A program made the translations under genes and the position numbers. Below, piece after piece: positions 34,131 to 44,605 of a DNA stretch of 64,000 nt. The notes under the pieces are model-generated. The model saw only the letters and a list, made by a program, of their open reading frames with translations, did no database searches and was not told where the DNA came from. Numbering within the stretch: position 1 is the first letter of the stretch; each line of letters begins with the position of its first letter. The stretch is from Hymenobacter metallicola (GTDB lineage: Bacteria; Bacteroidota; Bacteroidia; Cytophagales; Hymenobacteraceae), in the NCBI RefSeq assembly GCF_004745645.1, contig NZ_SRMB01000002.1:248001-312000 (forward strand), read 5' to 3'.

Positions 34131-34545
34131 GGTGAAAAGGTTGAGTGGAAAAAAGAAAGCGTACTCCTCCCGGCATGCCAGGAGGCATTTAAAAAAAGAA
34201 GCCGAAAAAACGCGCAAAACGGGCCGTGAGGCCCTTACTGGGGCAGAAGCCACACGCTGGTGTGAGCGTAGTGGCATGAGCATAGCGCTCAGCAACTCGG
34301 GTGCTGAGAAAGCGGGGCGGAGTTGTTGAGCTATACGCAACTACTGCCGTGCCTGGATTGTGTTGAATGGAACTTTTTTTCTAAAAAAATAGAACTGCCG
34401 GCAAAGCCAACTCCGTCAATGGTTTGTTAGCTGCCCTAGCCGCATTTCTTCGCTACTTTTGCCCCCTCATCGTAGGGAGAAGTAGCACTACTTTTCTCTC
34501 TCGTTTCGCTTATCGCGCGTTTCGGCGCGCCGGTTTATTTACCCC
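34131..34545. other. 415-base gap between divergent DUF4331 and hscA genes
   Basis: No plausible gene. It holds a small hairpin at 34288-34308 (7-bp stem), a paired T7/A7 tract at 34374-34389, the hscA promoter box, and a GC-rich leader just before hscA. No TAnnTTTG match was found for the DUF4331 direction. Confidence 0.6.
34454..34461 (+). promoter_or_regulatory. -7 box of hscA
   Basis: TACTTTTG, an exact TAnnTTTG match 84 bases upstream of the ATG. The nearest TTTG upstream is 27 bases away, longer than the usual spacing. Confidence 0.45.
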
Positions 34546-36405
34546 ATGGCCAAAGTCGCAATCAACCTCTCTACGGGGAGCATTCAGCAGGAAGAAATTA
34601 TCGTCGGCATTGACCTGGGCACGACCAACAGCCTGGTAGCCTATATCCATCCCGACAGCCGCCAGCCGCTAGCCATCAACGACCAGGGCCGGGGCACCAT
34701 CGTGCCGTCGGTCGTGCACTTCCCGGCCGATGCCAACGACCCGATTGTGGGCACCGACGCCAAGCAATATCTGCTAACCGAGCCTCAGAACACGATTTAT
34801 TCGGTTAAGCGCCTGCTGGGCAAGTCGTACCGCGACCTGGGCGAACAGGCCGCTCAGCTGGGCTATAAAGTAATCGACGACAACTCGGAGGGTTTGGTTA
34901 AAATCCGGGTCGGCGACCGGTTCTACTCGCCTATCGAGCTATCGGCCGAGATTCTGAAAGAGTTGCGGGCCCGGGCCGAACACGCCCTGAAAACGCCCGT
35001 CAACCGGGCCGTAATTACCGTGCCGGCGTATTTCAACGACTCCCAGCGCCAAGCCACCCGCGACGCCGGCCGCCTGGCAGGCCTCGAAGTGCTGCGCATC
35101 GTGAACGAGCCGACAGCGGCAGCCCTGGCCTACGGCATCGGTCTGAGCCCCGACGAGGAGAAAACAGTAGCCGTGTACGATTTGGGCGGCGGCACCTTCG
35201 ATATCAGCATTCTGCGCATTCAGCAGGGCATTTTCGAAGTCCTGAGCACCAACGGCGACACCTATCTGGGCGGCGACGACCTCGACCGCGCCATTATCGA
35301 CTACTGGACCGGGGACTACCAGCTGGCCACCGTGCTTTACCAGAACCCCCAGGCCCAGCAGCAGCTGCGGCTACTGGCCGAGCAGGCCAAGCGGCACTTG
35401 AGCAGCAACGATTCGTTTGAAGCCGATTTTGAAGGCACCCTCCTGCCCCTGACCAAAGCCCGGTTCAACGAGCTGGTGCAGCCGTTGGTAGAGCGCACCA
35501 TTGCCTCTTGCCGCCAGGCCCTGGCCGACGCCAAACTCACGCCCGCCGACCTCGACGCCGTATTGCTGGTAGGCGGCTCTACCCGGGTGCCGCTGGTTTA
35601 CGATTCGGTGTCCGAGTTTTTTCAGCAGCCCGCCAACAGTTCTTTAAACCCCGACGAGGTAGTTGCCCTGGGGGCCGCCATTCAGGCCGACATCCTGGCC
35701 GGCAACCGCCGCGACGTGCTCCTGCTCGATGTGACGCCCCTGACGCTGGGCATCGAAACCCTGGGCGGACTGATGGATTCCATTATTCCGCGCAATTCCA
35801 AGATTCCGACCAAGGCCGGCCGGCAGTATACTACTTCGGTCGACGGGCAAGTGAATCTGAAAATCTCCGTGTATCAGGGCGAGCGGGACTTGGTGCAGGA
35901 AAACCGCAAGCTGGCCGAGTTTATCCTGCGCGGCATTCCGGCCATGCCCGCCGGCCTGCCGAAAGTTGATGTCAACTTCCTGCTCAACGCCGATGGTATT
36001 CTGCAGGTCGAAGCCATTGAGCTGCGCTCTAATACCCGGCAGGCGGTGGAAATTAAGCCCCAATACGGCCTCACCGACGAGCAGGTGGAGCAGATGCTGA
36101 TGGACTCGCTCACCCACGCCCGCGAGGATGTGGCCGCCCGCATGGTCATTGAGGCCCGCACCGTGGCCGAGCAGATGCTGTATCAGGTGGAGCGCTTCGT
36201 GGAGAAAAACTCCCAGTACCTGACCGAAGACGAAATCACGCTGACCGCCGCCCAGACCCAGGTGCTGCGCGAAAGCCTGGAAACCAACGATAAGGATACC
36301 ATTCTTAAGGCCGTTGACGAGCTGGAGCACCTCACCAGCCCCTTCGCCGAACGGGTGATGAACATTTCCATCAAGCAGGCTATGACCGGCAAAAAGATTG
36401 AATAG
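34546..36405 (+). CDS. hscA: Hsp70-family chaperone, HscA-like
   Basis: 619 residues. The ATPase domain has [26 protein letters not shown] and [13 protein letters not shown]; the substrate domain begins near residue 385 ([13 protein letters not shown]). The 18-residue N-terminal extension before the phosphate loop, the length and the lack of a Gly-rich or EEVD tail fit HscA, the chaperone for iron-sulfur cluster transfer, better than DnaK. However, hscB, iscU and fdx are not adjacent, so a specialised Hsp70 is also possible. Confidence 0.85.
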   Translation: MAKVAINLSTGSIQQEEIIVGIDLGTTNSLVAYIHPDSRQPLAINDQGRGTIVPSVVHFPADANDPIVGTDAKQYLLTEPQNTIYSVKRLLGKSYRDLGEQAAQLGYKVIDDNSEGLVKIRVGDRFYSPIELSAEILKELRARAEHALKTPVNRAVITVPAYFNDSQRQATRDAGRLAGLEVLRIVNEPTAAALAYGIGLSPDEEKTVAVYDLGGGTFDISILRIQQGIFEVLSTNGDTYLGGDDLDRAIIDYWTGDYQLATVLYQNPQAQQQLRLLAEQAKRHLSSNDSFEADFEGTLLPLTKARFNELVQPLVERTIASCRQALADAKLTPADLDAVLLVGGSTRVPLVYDSVSEFFQQPANSSLNPDEVVALGAAIQADILAGNRRDVLLLDVTPLTLGIETLGGLMDSIIPRNSKIPTKAGRQYTTSVDGQVNLKISVYQGERDLVQENRKLAEFILRGIPAMPAGLPKVDVNFLLNADGILQVEAIELRSNTRQAVEIKPQYGLTDEQVEQMLMDSLTHAREDVAARMVIEARTVAEQMLYQVERFVEKNSQYLTEDEITLTAAQTQVLRESLETNDKDTILKAVDELEHLTSPFAERVMNISIKQAMTGKKIE

Positions 36406-36421
36406 ACTGCACATGCTCAAT

Positions 36422-36465
36422 AAGAGGCGGTAGAATTTAAGGCACCTTAAGTTTTACCGCCTCTT
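36422..36465. terminator. Long hairpin between hscA and anmK
   Basis: A 20-21-bp stem with two G-U type pairs (36422-36442 with 36445-36465) and a minimal loop. No T run follows directly, but a T5 tract comes at 36478. It may end hscA transcription or protect the 3' end. Confidence 0.5.
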
Positions 36466-36501
36466 GTCGTATCCCCCTTTTTCTACTTCACTGCCATTAC
36501 C

Positions 36502-37704
36502 ATGAATGCAAATCTTACCCGGTTGGTAGCGGCGGCGCAAAAGCCAGTTCGCCGCATCATTGGGCTGATGTCGGGCACCTCGCTCGACGGGTTGGATGTG
36601 GCCCTGTGCCGGTTTGCAGGCCACGGCGCGGCCACGCAGGTAAGAGTCGAGCACTTTGCTACGGTGCCGTATACGGAGGCCATACGCCACGAAATTCGCC
36701 GGGTGTTTGCCCAGCCGCAGGTTGAGCTGCAGCACCTTACTCTGCTTCACGCCTGGCTGGGCACCCTGCACGCCGACCTAGTGCTGCGGTGCCTGGACCA
36801 GTGGCAGGTGCAGCCCGCCGAAGTCGATGCTATAGCCAGCCACGGCCAGACGGTGTTTCACGCCCCGCAACACCAGCACGGTCTAGCTGAGTGGCCCAAT
36901 GCCACGCTGCAGCTCGGCGACGCCGACCACCTCGCCGTGCGCACTGGTATTCTTACCCTGAGCGACTTTCGCCAAAAACACGTGGCCGCGGGTGGGCAAG
37001 GCGCTCCGTTGGCCGTGTACGGCGACTACCTGATTTTCTCCCAGGCCGGGGAGGACCGGCTGCTGCTTAACCTGGGCGGCATTGCCAACTTCACGTACCT
37101 GGCGGGCAGCCTCGATGCGGCGGCGGTGTTCAGCACCGATACCGGCCCCGGCAATACCCTGCTCGATGCCTTCGTGCGCGAGCTGTACCCGGGCACGCAA
37201 TACGACGAAAATGGCGCCTTGGCAGCCCAGGGGTGGGTACACGAAGGGTTATTACAGGCCTTGCTAAGCCACAGCTTTTTCCGGGAACCCCTGCCCAAAA
37301 CAACCGGACCAGAGCTCTTCAGCAAGCACTATGTACGGGCCGCTCAGCGCCAGACCGACACGCTCAGCCTCCCTCCTACCGACTTGCTGGCCACGCTAAC
37401 CGCTTTCAGTGCCGCGGCCGTAGGCCGGGCCGTGCAGCAGGCTTTCGGCCCGGCCCGGCCTTTTACCATCTACGCCAGTGGCGGCGGCATGCACAACCCC
37501 ACGCTGATGGAAACCCTGCAACGGGAGCTGCCCCACTGCCGCTTCGCCACTACTGCCGACTTGGGTGTTGCTCCCGATGCCAAAGAAGCCGTGCTATTCG
37601 CTATTCTGGCCAATGAAACCCTGGTAGGCAACGCGCTGCCCATTGGCAACGGCATTCAGGCGGTGCCTGCTGTTAGTCTTGGCAAAATATCCTTCCCGCA
37701 GTAA
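36502..37704 (+). CDS. anmK: Anhydro-N-acetylmuramic acid kinase
   Basis: 400 residues. Phosphorylates and opens anhydroMurNAc in peptidoglycan recycling, giving MurNAc-6-phosphate. The ATP-site signature GLMSGTSLDGLDVAL is at residues 23-37; further conserved parts are ASHGQTVFHAPQ, LNLGGIANFTYL, DTGPGNTLLDAF and YASGGGMHNPTLM. Length is a little above the usual 370. It follows hscA by 96 bases, with a long hairpin between. Confidence 0.96.
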   Translation: MNANLTRLVAAAQKPVRRIIGLMSGTSLDGLDVALCRFAGHGAATQVRVEHFATVPYTEAIRHEIRRVFAQPQVELQHLTLLHAWLGTLHADLVLRCLDQWQVQPAEVDAIASHGQTVFHAPQHQHGLAEWPNATLQLGDADHLAVRTGILTLSDFRQKHVAAGGQGAPLAVYGDYLIFSQAGEDRLLLNLGGIANFTYLAGSLDAAAVFSTDTGPGNTLLDAFVRELYPGTQYDENGALAAQGWVHEGLLQALLSHSFFREPLPKTTGPELFSKHYVRAAQRQTDTLSLPPTDLLATLTAFSAAAVGRAVQQAFGPARPFTIYASGGGMHNPTLMETLQRELPHCRFATTADLGVAPDAKEAVLFAILANETLVGNALPIGNGIQAVPAVSLGKISFPQ

Positions 37705-37712
37705 GCAGCCGG

Positions 37713-38162
37713 TTACTTCCGTTTGGTTTGCGGAGCCGGAATCAGCCCAAAGCCCATGATGGCCGTGGCCGTAGAGTCGCGGAACGTAACATCGAGCTGC
37801 ACCTGGGGCAGGCGGGCCAGGGTGTCGCTCTTGAACATGAAACTGTAGAAACTAGTCACCTCGTGGGTTTCCCCGATGCGGTAGCCAAGCTTATACAGGT
37901 CGATGGGCTGGCCACGCCGCTGGCCCTGCGCGTGCAACGGCCGCGCTGCCGCCCGAAACTCCTTGGCCGTTAGCGTAGCCTGGGTTTCGGGCGCTAGCAG
38001 CCGATACGCTACGGTGTAGTCGCCCCGCAGCACCGCGAGCAGAAATTGCCGGGCCACCTGCACCTGCGAAGGACGAGCTACTGCGGGCACAGCCAACAAA
38101 AGCCACACGGCCAGCAGGACGCCGGCGCGGCGCCAGGCTCTGAGGGTTCGGATTATGGTCAT
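37713..38162 (-). CDS. Exported protein of unknown function
   Basis: Start at 38162 (MTIIRTLRAW) gives 149 residues. Signal peptide to about residue 29 (VPAVARP). The mature part (VARQFLLAVLRGDYTVAYRLL, then TFRDSTATAIMGF) has the look of a DUF3887/NTF2-like small periplasmic domain, but this is uncertain. It is convergent with anmK, with only 8 bases between stops. Confidence 0.7.
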   Translation of the reverse strand: MTIIRTLRAWRRAGVLLAVWLLLAVPAVARPSQVQVARQFLLAVLRGDYTVAYRLLAPETQATLTAKEFRAAARPLHAQGQRRGQPIDLYKLGYRIGETHEVTSFYSFMFKSDTLARLPQVQLDVTFRDSTATAIMGFGLIPAPQTKRK

Positions 38163-38208
38163 AGAAGCGGAGCTGGCAAATACAACGCCACGCCCACGGC
38201 AATAACGT

Positions 38209-38257
38209 AAAACGGCGGCCCCGGCTCCAGAATCCACAGCTGTAGCCGGGGCCGCCG
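38209..38257 (-). terminator. Terminator after the ftsB/divIC-like gene
   Basis: Perfect 14-bp GC-rich stem (38213-38226 with 38244-38257), 17-base loop, followed on the minus strand by four T. Confidence 0.75.
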
Positions 38258-38362
38258 GGCCATTTCCTTCGCAGTATCAAACGACAATGCGCTGGGCTAC
38301 ACTTATCAGGTCCGGTCCGCACTACGGCGCGTATACGCACCGCTGTTCAGGCTAACGCGGGG

Positions 38363-38677
38363 CTATTCTTCCTCTTGCGGTACCAGGATAAACACGTCCT
38401 CGCCGGGGCGTTTCATGATGTATTTCTCCCGGGCAAACTTCTCCAGGAGCTCCGGGCTGCTCAACAACTCGGCCCGGTCTTTTTTCACGACATCAATGTT
38501 TTTCAGGTAATACTCCTTCTCCGCCTGTAGCTCCCGCCACTTGGCATACATATCGTACTGCTTCAGCAGGTCGTTGGCGTCGAACACCAGCATCCAGATC
38601 AGAAAGGCGGCGCCCGTCAGGAAGTAGAAACTGCGTAAGAAGCGGGGCACCCGCTGAAATACCTGTAACAGCTGCAT
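38363..38677 (-). CDS. Septum formation initiator family protein (FtsB/DivIC-like)
   Basis: Start at 38677 (MQLLQVFQRV) gives 104 residues. One membrane helix (about residues 17-33, FYFLTGAAFLIWMLVF) followed by a coiled coil (AKWRELQAEKEYYLKNIDVV) and the conserved C-terminal ELLEKFAREKYIMKRPGEDVF. It should be a bitopic divisome protein partnering FtsL and FtsQ. It lies directly downstream of eno, as in many Bacteroidota, and has its own -7 box. Confidence 0.9.
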   Translation of the reverse strand: MQLLQVFQRVPRFLRSFYFLTGAAFLIWMLVFDANDLLKQYDMYAKWRELQAEKEYYLKNIDVVKKDRAELLSSPELLEKFAREKYIMKRPGEDVFILVPQEEE

Positions 38678-38683
38678 AACACC

Positions 38684-38691
38684 CAAAGATA
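38684..38691 (-). promoter_or_regulatory. -7 box 6 bases upstream of the ftsB-like start
   Basis: TATCTTTG on the minus strand, an exact TAnnTTTG match. Its distance predicts a transcript that begins almost at the ATG. The eno terminator occupies the -33 region. Confidence 0.45.
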
Positions 38692-38695
38692 ACGC

Positions 38696-38729
38696 AAAGG
38701 GTCCGGTCTGCATACAGACCGGACCCTTT
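38696..38729 (-). terminator. Terminator of eno
   Basis: Perfect 15-bp stem (38696-38710 with 38715-38729) with a 4-base loop, 32 bases past the eno stop. The stem ends in three T on the minus strand. Confidence 0.75.
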
Positions 38730-38761
38730 TACATTCAACTTGTTGCCGGGGAAGTATCCAA

Positions 38762-40126
<1,365 letters not shown>

Positions 40127-40141
40127 TCACCCAGTACCCTG

Positions 40142-40930
40142 CTATCCTTCCAGCCACTTCCGAAACTCAGGGGTTTGGGCCGCGCTGGTCAGTAGCGTGG
40201 CCGTCCCGTGGCGGATTTTAACGCTCAGCCGGTTGTTGAAATAGGGCTCAGCTTTCTCTACGTAGCTGATGTTGACCAGCTCCGAGCGGTTGAGCCGGAA
40301 GAAGCGGCTGGGGTCGAGCTGGCGCTCCAGCTCCGTCAGGGTGCCGTTGAGCGGGTAGCGGCTGCCGGCTTTATCCACGGCGAAAACCACGCCCTCATCA
40401 GCCTGCAGATAGGCCACATCGTCGGTCTGTAATACGTAGAGGCCCTGGCGCATTCGCACCGAAAAGCGCTGCTTGTAGGCTGGCTGTGTACCCTGACGCA
40501 GGGCCTGGCTCAGGGCTTCCAGCATCTCCCCGCTCAGCGTGGGTGTCGTAGGCGCGGCTGGCGGAGTAAAGGCTTGCTGCAGGCCGCGGTACTTGGCCAG
40601 GGCTTCTGCCAGCTGAGCATAGGTATAGGGCTTGAGCAGATAGGCGATGCCGCTGGCCCGGAAGGCGGGCAGCAGAAACTGGTCGTAGGCCGTGGTGAAG
40701 ATAATCGGGCAGGTCACCCGAAACTGCTCGTACAGGCCAAATACGTTGCCGTCGAGCAGTTCAACGTCGGAAAAAATTAAGTCCGGCATGGGGTTATTCC
40801 GCAACCAGGTCAGGGCTTTTTCTACCCCGCGTAGCACCGGCGGAGCTTCGGCAGCCAGGCCAGCCTGCGCCAGAAAGCGGATCAGCTGCCGGGCCGCCGG
40901 CTCTTCATCTTCCAGTATCAGAATACGCAT
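40142..40930 (-). CDS. LytTR-family response regulator
   Basis: 262 residues. Receiver domain (1-120) with acidic pocket ILEDEE, phospho-acceptor Asp55 in IFSDVEL and the conserved Lys in LLKPYTY. The LytTR DNA-binding domain is at about 150-260 (VLQTDDVAYLQADEGVVFA, then FFRLNRSELVNISYV). It is downstream of the sensor kinase by 73 bases and would be phosphorylated by it. Confidence 0.95.
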   Translation of the reverse strand: MRILILEDEEPAARQLIRFLAQAGLAAEAPPVLRGVEKALTWLRNNPMPDLIFSDVELLDGNVFGLYEQFRVTCPIIFTTAYDQFLLPAFRASGIAYLLKPYTYAQLAEALAKYRGLQQAFTPPAAPTTPTLSGEMLEALSQALRQGTQPAYKQRFSVRMRQGLYVLQTDDVAYLQADEGVVFAVDKAGSRYPLNGTLTELERQLDPSRFFRLNRSELVNISYVEKAEPYFNNRLSVKIRHGTATLLTSAAQTPEFRKWLEG

Positions 40931-41003
40931 GAATTAGGGTAACTGGGTAAAACAGTAAAACAGTGCGCAGAACGGCATTTTCTCACCCAACTGTAGCTTT
41001 CAC

Positions 41004-42218
41004 TCACCGGCGCTTGGCAGCCGGGACAAGCGTGGTTAGAGTGTTTTCTGCTGGCGCAAGCTCAGCTGCGGCAAGCAGCGGTACGGTCACCTGGAACTCG
41101 GGCCCAGCGCTTTGCACGGCAATAGTCTGCCCGATCAGCAAGTGGTACCGTTCCCGTAGGTTGGCCAGCCCGGTACCCGTCGAATCGACGGCCGTGCGCT
41201 TGGGCCGGTGTGGGTGCCGCACCACCAGCTGCGTTTCAGTGGCCTCGATGGTAATCACGAGCGGGTCGTCCTCGTCGCCGGCGTTATGCTTAATGGCGTT
41301 TTCAAGGAGCAGCTGTAAGGTACCGGGCACCACGAGCAGCGTATCCAGGGCTGCCGCGGCGGGCAGGTGCTGCCGAAAGCCGTAGGCACTGCCAAAGCGG
41401 TGTTGCAGCAGGTATACATACTCGTTGGCAAACTGCAGCTCAGCCGCCAGGGGCACCACGTCTTCGTCTTTGTGGCGAATCAGGTAGCGGTAAAGCTCAG
41501 CAAAGTGGGTCAGGTACTCGTCGGCCGCTACGGGGTCGTGCTGAATTAGGCCCCGCAGCACGTTGAGGTTGTTAAACAGAAAATGCGGATCAATCTGAGC
41601 CTTGAGATTCCGCAGCTCACTTTCGGCGTGGGCCTTCTGGGCTAACACAAGCCGCTGCTGCAGGTCAAAATACCGCTTGCCAGTAAGCAGCACAGCCAGC
41701 ATACCGTAGCTGAACGCATGACGGATAATGTTCTGCACCAAATCTAGGGGGCCCCACGTCACGGGCTGACTGAGCAGTAAGGAATAGCCCCCACCGTAGA
41801 GCACGCCACTGGTCAGCAAGAAAACCATCAGCAGCCCCAGGGCCCGCAACCGGTAACGTGGCGTGAGCAGATTCGGAAGCAGGCCGAACACAATGACAAA
41901 CACGGCCGCCGAATCTAGCAGCACGGTATAAGCCATGCAACTCAGGGCCCGCAGCTCGCTAAATTGCTGCCAGTAGGTGGGCAGGATAATGGCCGTCGCC
42001 ACGGGCCAGTACGCAGCGGCAGTCAGCAGATCGGAGCGGGAAGGACGGGCAAGCAGCATAGAACGCAGGTGAGCAAGCCAGGCCGTCTGGCGCGCCGAAA
42101 GTTGCCATTCTTTCCCCAGATCCGCACTACTCGGCCCCGCCTCCGACTGTTGCCGCTTGGTCGGCTGGTGGGAAGTATAGGCCAGCGCAGCACTCGCGGA
42201 ATCGAATAGACTACGCAC
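41004..42218 (-). CDS. LytS-type sensor histidine kinase
   Basis: 404 residues from the GTG at 42218; ATG 42059 is an alternative that would remove 53 residues of soluble N-terminus. Four membrane helices lie at about 70-190 (AVFVIVFGLLPNLL, LGLLMVFLLTSGVLYGG). The His_kinase domain has the phospho-acceptor in QIDPHFLFNNLNVLRGL and the ATPase N-box LLLENAIKHNAG, then TGLANLRERYHLLIG. The start is 6 bases after the stop of the erythromycin-esterase-like gene, implying one transcript. Confidence 0.93.
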   Translation of the reverse strand: MRSLFDSASAALAYTSHQPTKRQQSEAGPSSADLGKEWQLSARQTAWLAHLRSMLLARPSRSDLLTAAAYWPVATAIILPTYWQQFSELRALSCMAYTVLLDSAAVFVIVFGLLPNLLTPRYRLRALGLLMVFLLTSGVLYGGGYSLLLSQPVTWGPLDLVQNIIRHAFSYGMLAVLLTGKRYFDLQQRLVLAQKAHAESELRNLKAQIDPHFLFNNLNVLRGLIQHDPVAADEYLTHFAELYRYLIRHKDEDVVPLAAELQFANEYVYLLQHRFGSAYGFRQHLPAAAALDTLLVVPGTLQLLLENAIKHNAGDEDDPLVITIEATETQLVVRHPHRPKRTAVDSTGTGLANLRERYHLLIGQTIAVQSAGPEFQVTVPLLAAAELAPAENTLTTLVPAAKRR

Positions 42219-42224
42219 AGGTTT

Positions 42225-43532
42225 TTAGGGCCGCAGGGGTTGAACCGCCTCCGAGTTGCGCACCAGCACCAGGTATTGCACGTAGGCGGCGGCCGGTAGC
42301 TTGGGGTCAAACTGCATCTGCTGGGTTGCCGGGATGCCCGGCGCGTACGTCACCCGAATCGGCTGGCGGGTAGTAGCGGCACTCGGGGCGTCGAGGCGGA
42401 ACAGGGTGGTGCTACCGGGCGCGGTCTGGGCCTTCAATTCCTCGATGCCCTCAATAACTGTCAGTGGCCCGTCGTGGTTGAATTTATTGGTGCTACCATA
42501 CACCTGCCCTTGGGTTCGCCAGGGCGCCGGCAGGCCGCTGTTAGGGTACAGCATCTGGCAGCCCGAAAAGGCGCACATCACCGATACTACCTTATTGCGC
42601 ACTGGCAGGTTACTTTGCCGCACCATGGCTGCAAATGTCAAATAGCCGCCTTGCAACGGGCTTTGCAGCACATGCGCCAGGCCCCACAACCCGTACATCT
42701 TCTCCCCGGCCAGCTTCTTGGTCTGACTTACTGCTCGATAATTGGCAAAGATGCTTTGCTCCCGGCCCAAGCCGTCGGCCCGGTACGTAAGGTTGTGGAG
42801 CAAGTGTAGCAGCGCCCCGTACGACGCGCCCAGGTTGAACTGGTAGGTTCCCGGGTGCTGCTCCAGCTCCGTAATGGTTCGGCGCGCCACACCCGTCAGC
42901 AAGGGAGAAGCCGGCTGTCGCATCAGGGTAGCAAGCGAATCGCGTAGCGCAAACAGCCTAACCGACCCGGCCATCTTCTTTTGCAACAGACGCTCCAGGT
43001 AGTCGGCGGCCAGGGGCAAGTCTTGCAGTTCGTCGAGGCCCACAAACTCAATCCGCCGTTTCTGCGGCAGCGTCAGGTTCAACGCCCGCAGCTTCCGAAA
43101 CTTGTTCAGCAGGTCCTTATTCGCCCACTGCGACTCGGCCTGCACCCAGCTGCGGAATACCCGGTGCAGCGTGCTGTCATTACCCGTTATCAGGTATTGA
43201 TTCAGGTAAAAGGCCTTGGCGCAGTCAAACTCACCCGCATAGTGCCGCACCCCTGCCCGCTGGTTCAAGTGCTTGAACAACTCAAAGTCCACCTCCTGGG
43301 GCCGAGCCACCCCGTGTGCCTCACCCAGCAGAAACAGTTCGTTGTTATAAAATGCTTTATCGAATACGTCAAAGCTGGAAGCAGACTTCAGTGGCAAGGC
43401 TGCTTGTGGCACTCCGGCAAATACAGCGGATGCCACTGGGCTGGGAGCCTGGGCCCGAAGAGCGGCAGCGCTACTTAGGAGCAAGGCGCCAGTTACGAGG
43501 GTGCAGTAGCAAGTGGTAAGAAAGGTGCGCAT
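42225..43532 (-). CDS. Exported erythromycin-esterase/ChaN-superfamily-like protein
   Basis: 435 residues with a signal peptide to about residue 28 (AALRAQA). The motif FLLGEAHGVARPQEVDFELF at residues 66-85 carries the GExHG signature of the EreA/ChaN superfamily, and DELQDLPLAADYLERLL and EKMYGLWGLAHVLQ supply further conserved-looking charges. Being exported, it is not a typical cytoplasmic macrolide esterase. It lies directly before the LytS/LytTR pair. The substrate is unknown. Confidence 0.7.
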   Translation of the reverse strand: MRTFLTTCYCTLVTGALLLSSAAALRAQAPSPVASAVFAGVPQAALPLKSASSFDVFDKAFYNNELFLLGEAHGVARPQEVDFELFKHLNQRAGVRHYAGEFDCAKAFYLNQYLITGNDSTLHRVFRSWVQAESQWANKDLLNKFRKLRALNLTLPQKRRIEFVGLDELQDLPLAADYLERLLQKKMAGSVRLFALRDSLATLMRQPASPLLTGVARRTITELEQHPGTYQFNLGASYGALLHLLHNLTYRADGLGREQSIFANYRAVSQTKKLAGEKMYGLWGLAHVLQSPLQGGYLTFAAMVRQSNLPVRNKVVSVMCAFSGCQMLYPNSGLPAPWRTQGQVYGSTNKFNHDGPLTVIEGIEELKAQTAPGSTTLFRLDAPSAATTRQPIRVTYAPGIPATQQMQFDPKLPAAAYVQYLVLVRNSEAVQPLRP

Positions 43533-43678
43533 TGTCTTGATTGAGCTTAAGGTGGAATGATTATCTCAAAGCACGCTTACTGAGCCCCGAAGCCCTACCT
43601 CATTCTGCCCAACTGGGGAAAACCGGGCACGAACCTCGACAAAAAACCATTGACCTGCTGCCATCACCTGAACGCACA

Positions 43679-43712
43679 AAAAAGGGACGTGCCGAATGGC
43701 ACGTCCCTTTTT
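43679..43712 (-). terminator. Terminator of the ribosomal alpha operon
   Basis: 15-bp stem including A/T ends (43679-43693 with 43698-43712) and a 4-base GAAT loop, 19 bases past the rplQ stop. Confidence 0.9.
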
Positions 43713-43731
43713 GTATTGAATTGCTCGAAAA

Positions 43732-44319
43732 CTACGAAGCAGCTTCTTCGGTCTTCTCGTCGCGGGTTTCGCCTTCGGTCAGCGTCTCGGTCGGAGCATC
43801 TGTAGCGGCAGCAGCCTCTTCGCTTACTACGGCAGCCGGAGCAGCAGCAGTAGCTTCAGCGGCGGGGGCAGCAGCGTCAGCACCCGACTTCTTCTTGCCG
43901 CGCGAGCGACGAGTCGTAGCCTTGGCTTCGCCGGCATTCTTAGCTTCCAGCAGGGTCTCGTTGTAGTCCACCAGCTCAATGATGCACACCTCGGCGTTGT
44001 CGCCCAGACGGTTGTCGCTCAGCTTGATGATGCGGGTGTAACCACCGGGACGGGTAGCAATTTTAGCGGCTACCGAGTCGTACAGCTCCTTGATCGACTC
44101 TTTGTTCTGCAGCGTAGCGAATACGGTACGACGCGAGTGCGTGGTATCGCTCTTCGACTTGGTCAGCAGGGGCTCTACGAACTTGCGCAGGGCTTTGGCT
44201 TTGGCCACCGTAGTGGTCAGACGCTTGTGCAGAATCAGCGACGAAGCCATGTTCGACAGCATCGCGTTGCGGTGGGAGGTGGTACGACCGAGGTGGTTGA
44301 TTTTCTTACCGTGTCTCAT
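43732..44319 (-). CDS. rplQ: 50S ribosomal protein L17
   Basis: 195 residues. The conserved core (1-120) has [17 protein letters not shown] and [18 protein letters not shown]. The last 70 residues are an unusual extension: a basic patch (TRRSRGKKK) followed by an Ala/Glu/Thr-rich acidic tail to the C-terminus. L17 lies near the exit of the peptide tunnel. It is last in the cluster and has its own candidate -7 box. Confidence 0.97.
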   Translation of the reverse strand: MRHGKKINHLGRTTSHRNAMLSNMASSLILHKRLTTTVAKAKALRKFVEPLLTKSKSDTTHSRRTVFATLQNKESIKELYDSVAAKIATRPGGYTRIIKLSDNRLGDNAEVCIIELVDYNETLLEAKNAGEAKATTRRSRGKKKSGADAAAPAAEATAAAPAAVVSEEAAAATDAPTETLTEGETRDEKTEEAAS

Positions 44320-44480
44320 TGGGTTGTGCTTCTCAGCAGGAATGTGTGTGCTTGCGTAGGACGACCACGGCGGGCTGCAAGTTGGTTAGGCGGCCTCATT
44401 AGAACCATCCTACCTCGGGCACACTGGTGAAAAAGTGTGAATTGTAATATGTAAAAAATGCGCCGGGGCGCTTTTCAGTA

Positions 44481-44488
44481 CAAAGGTA
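44481..44488 (-). promoter_or_regulatory. Candidate internal -7 box for rplQ
   Basis: TACCTTTG on the minus strand, exact TAnnTTTG, between rpoA and rplQ. It implies a leader of about 155 bases, which contains a 6-bp hairpin at 44420-44439. Confidence 0.45.
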
Positions 44489-44524
44489 CCGCAAAGAACC
44501 CGTAGCGCATAGGCTAACAAGCAA

Positions 44525-44599
44525 AATGTGCTAATGTGGCGGTGGATGATTGGCTAACTCACGTTAGCACATTACCCACATTTACCACATTAGCACATT
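44525..44599. repeat. AATGTG-type iterated repeat and inverted repeat
   Basis: A 15-bp perfect inverted repeat (44525-44539 with 44585-44599). The right part, on the minus strand, reads as iterated 8-10-base units based on AATGTG(C/G). TTAGCACATT occurs twice (44564-44573, 44590-44599) and an inner 6-bp stem sits at 44553-44568. It occupies the gap between rpoA and rplQ. Confidence 0.6.
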
Positions 44600-44605
44600 C
44601 AGATG

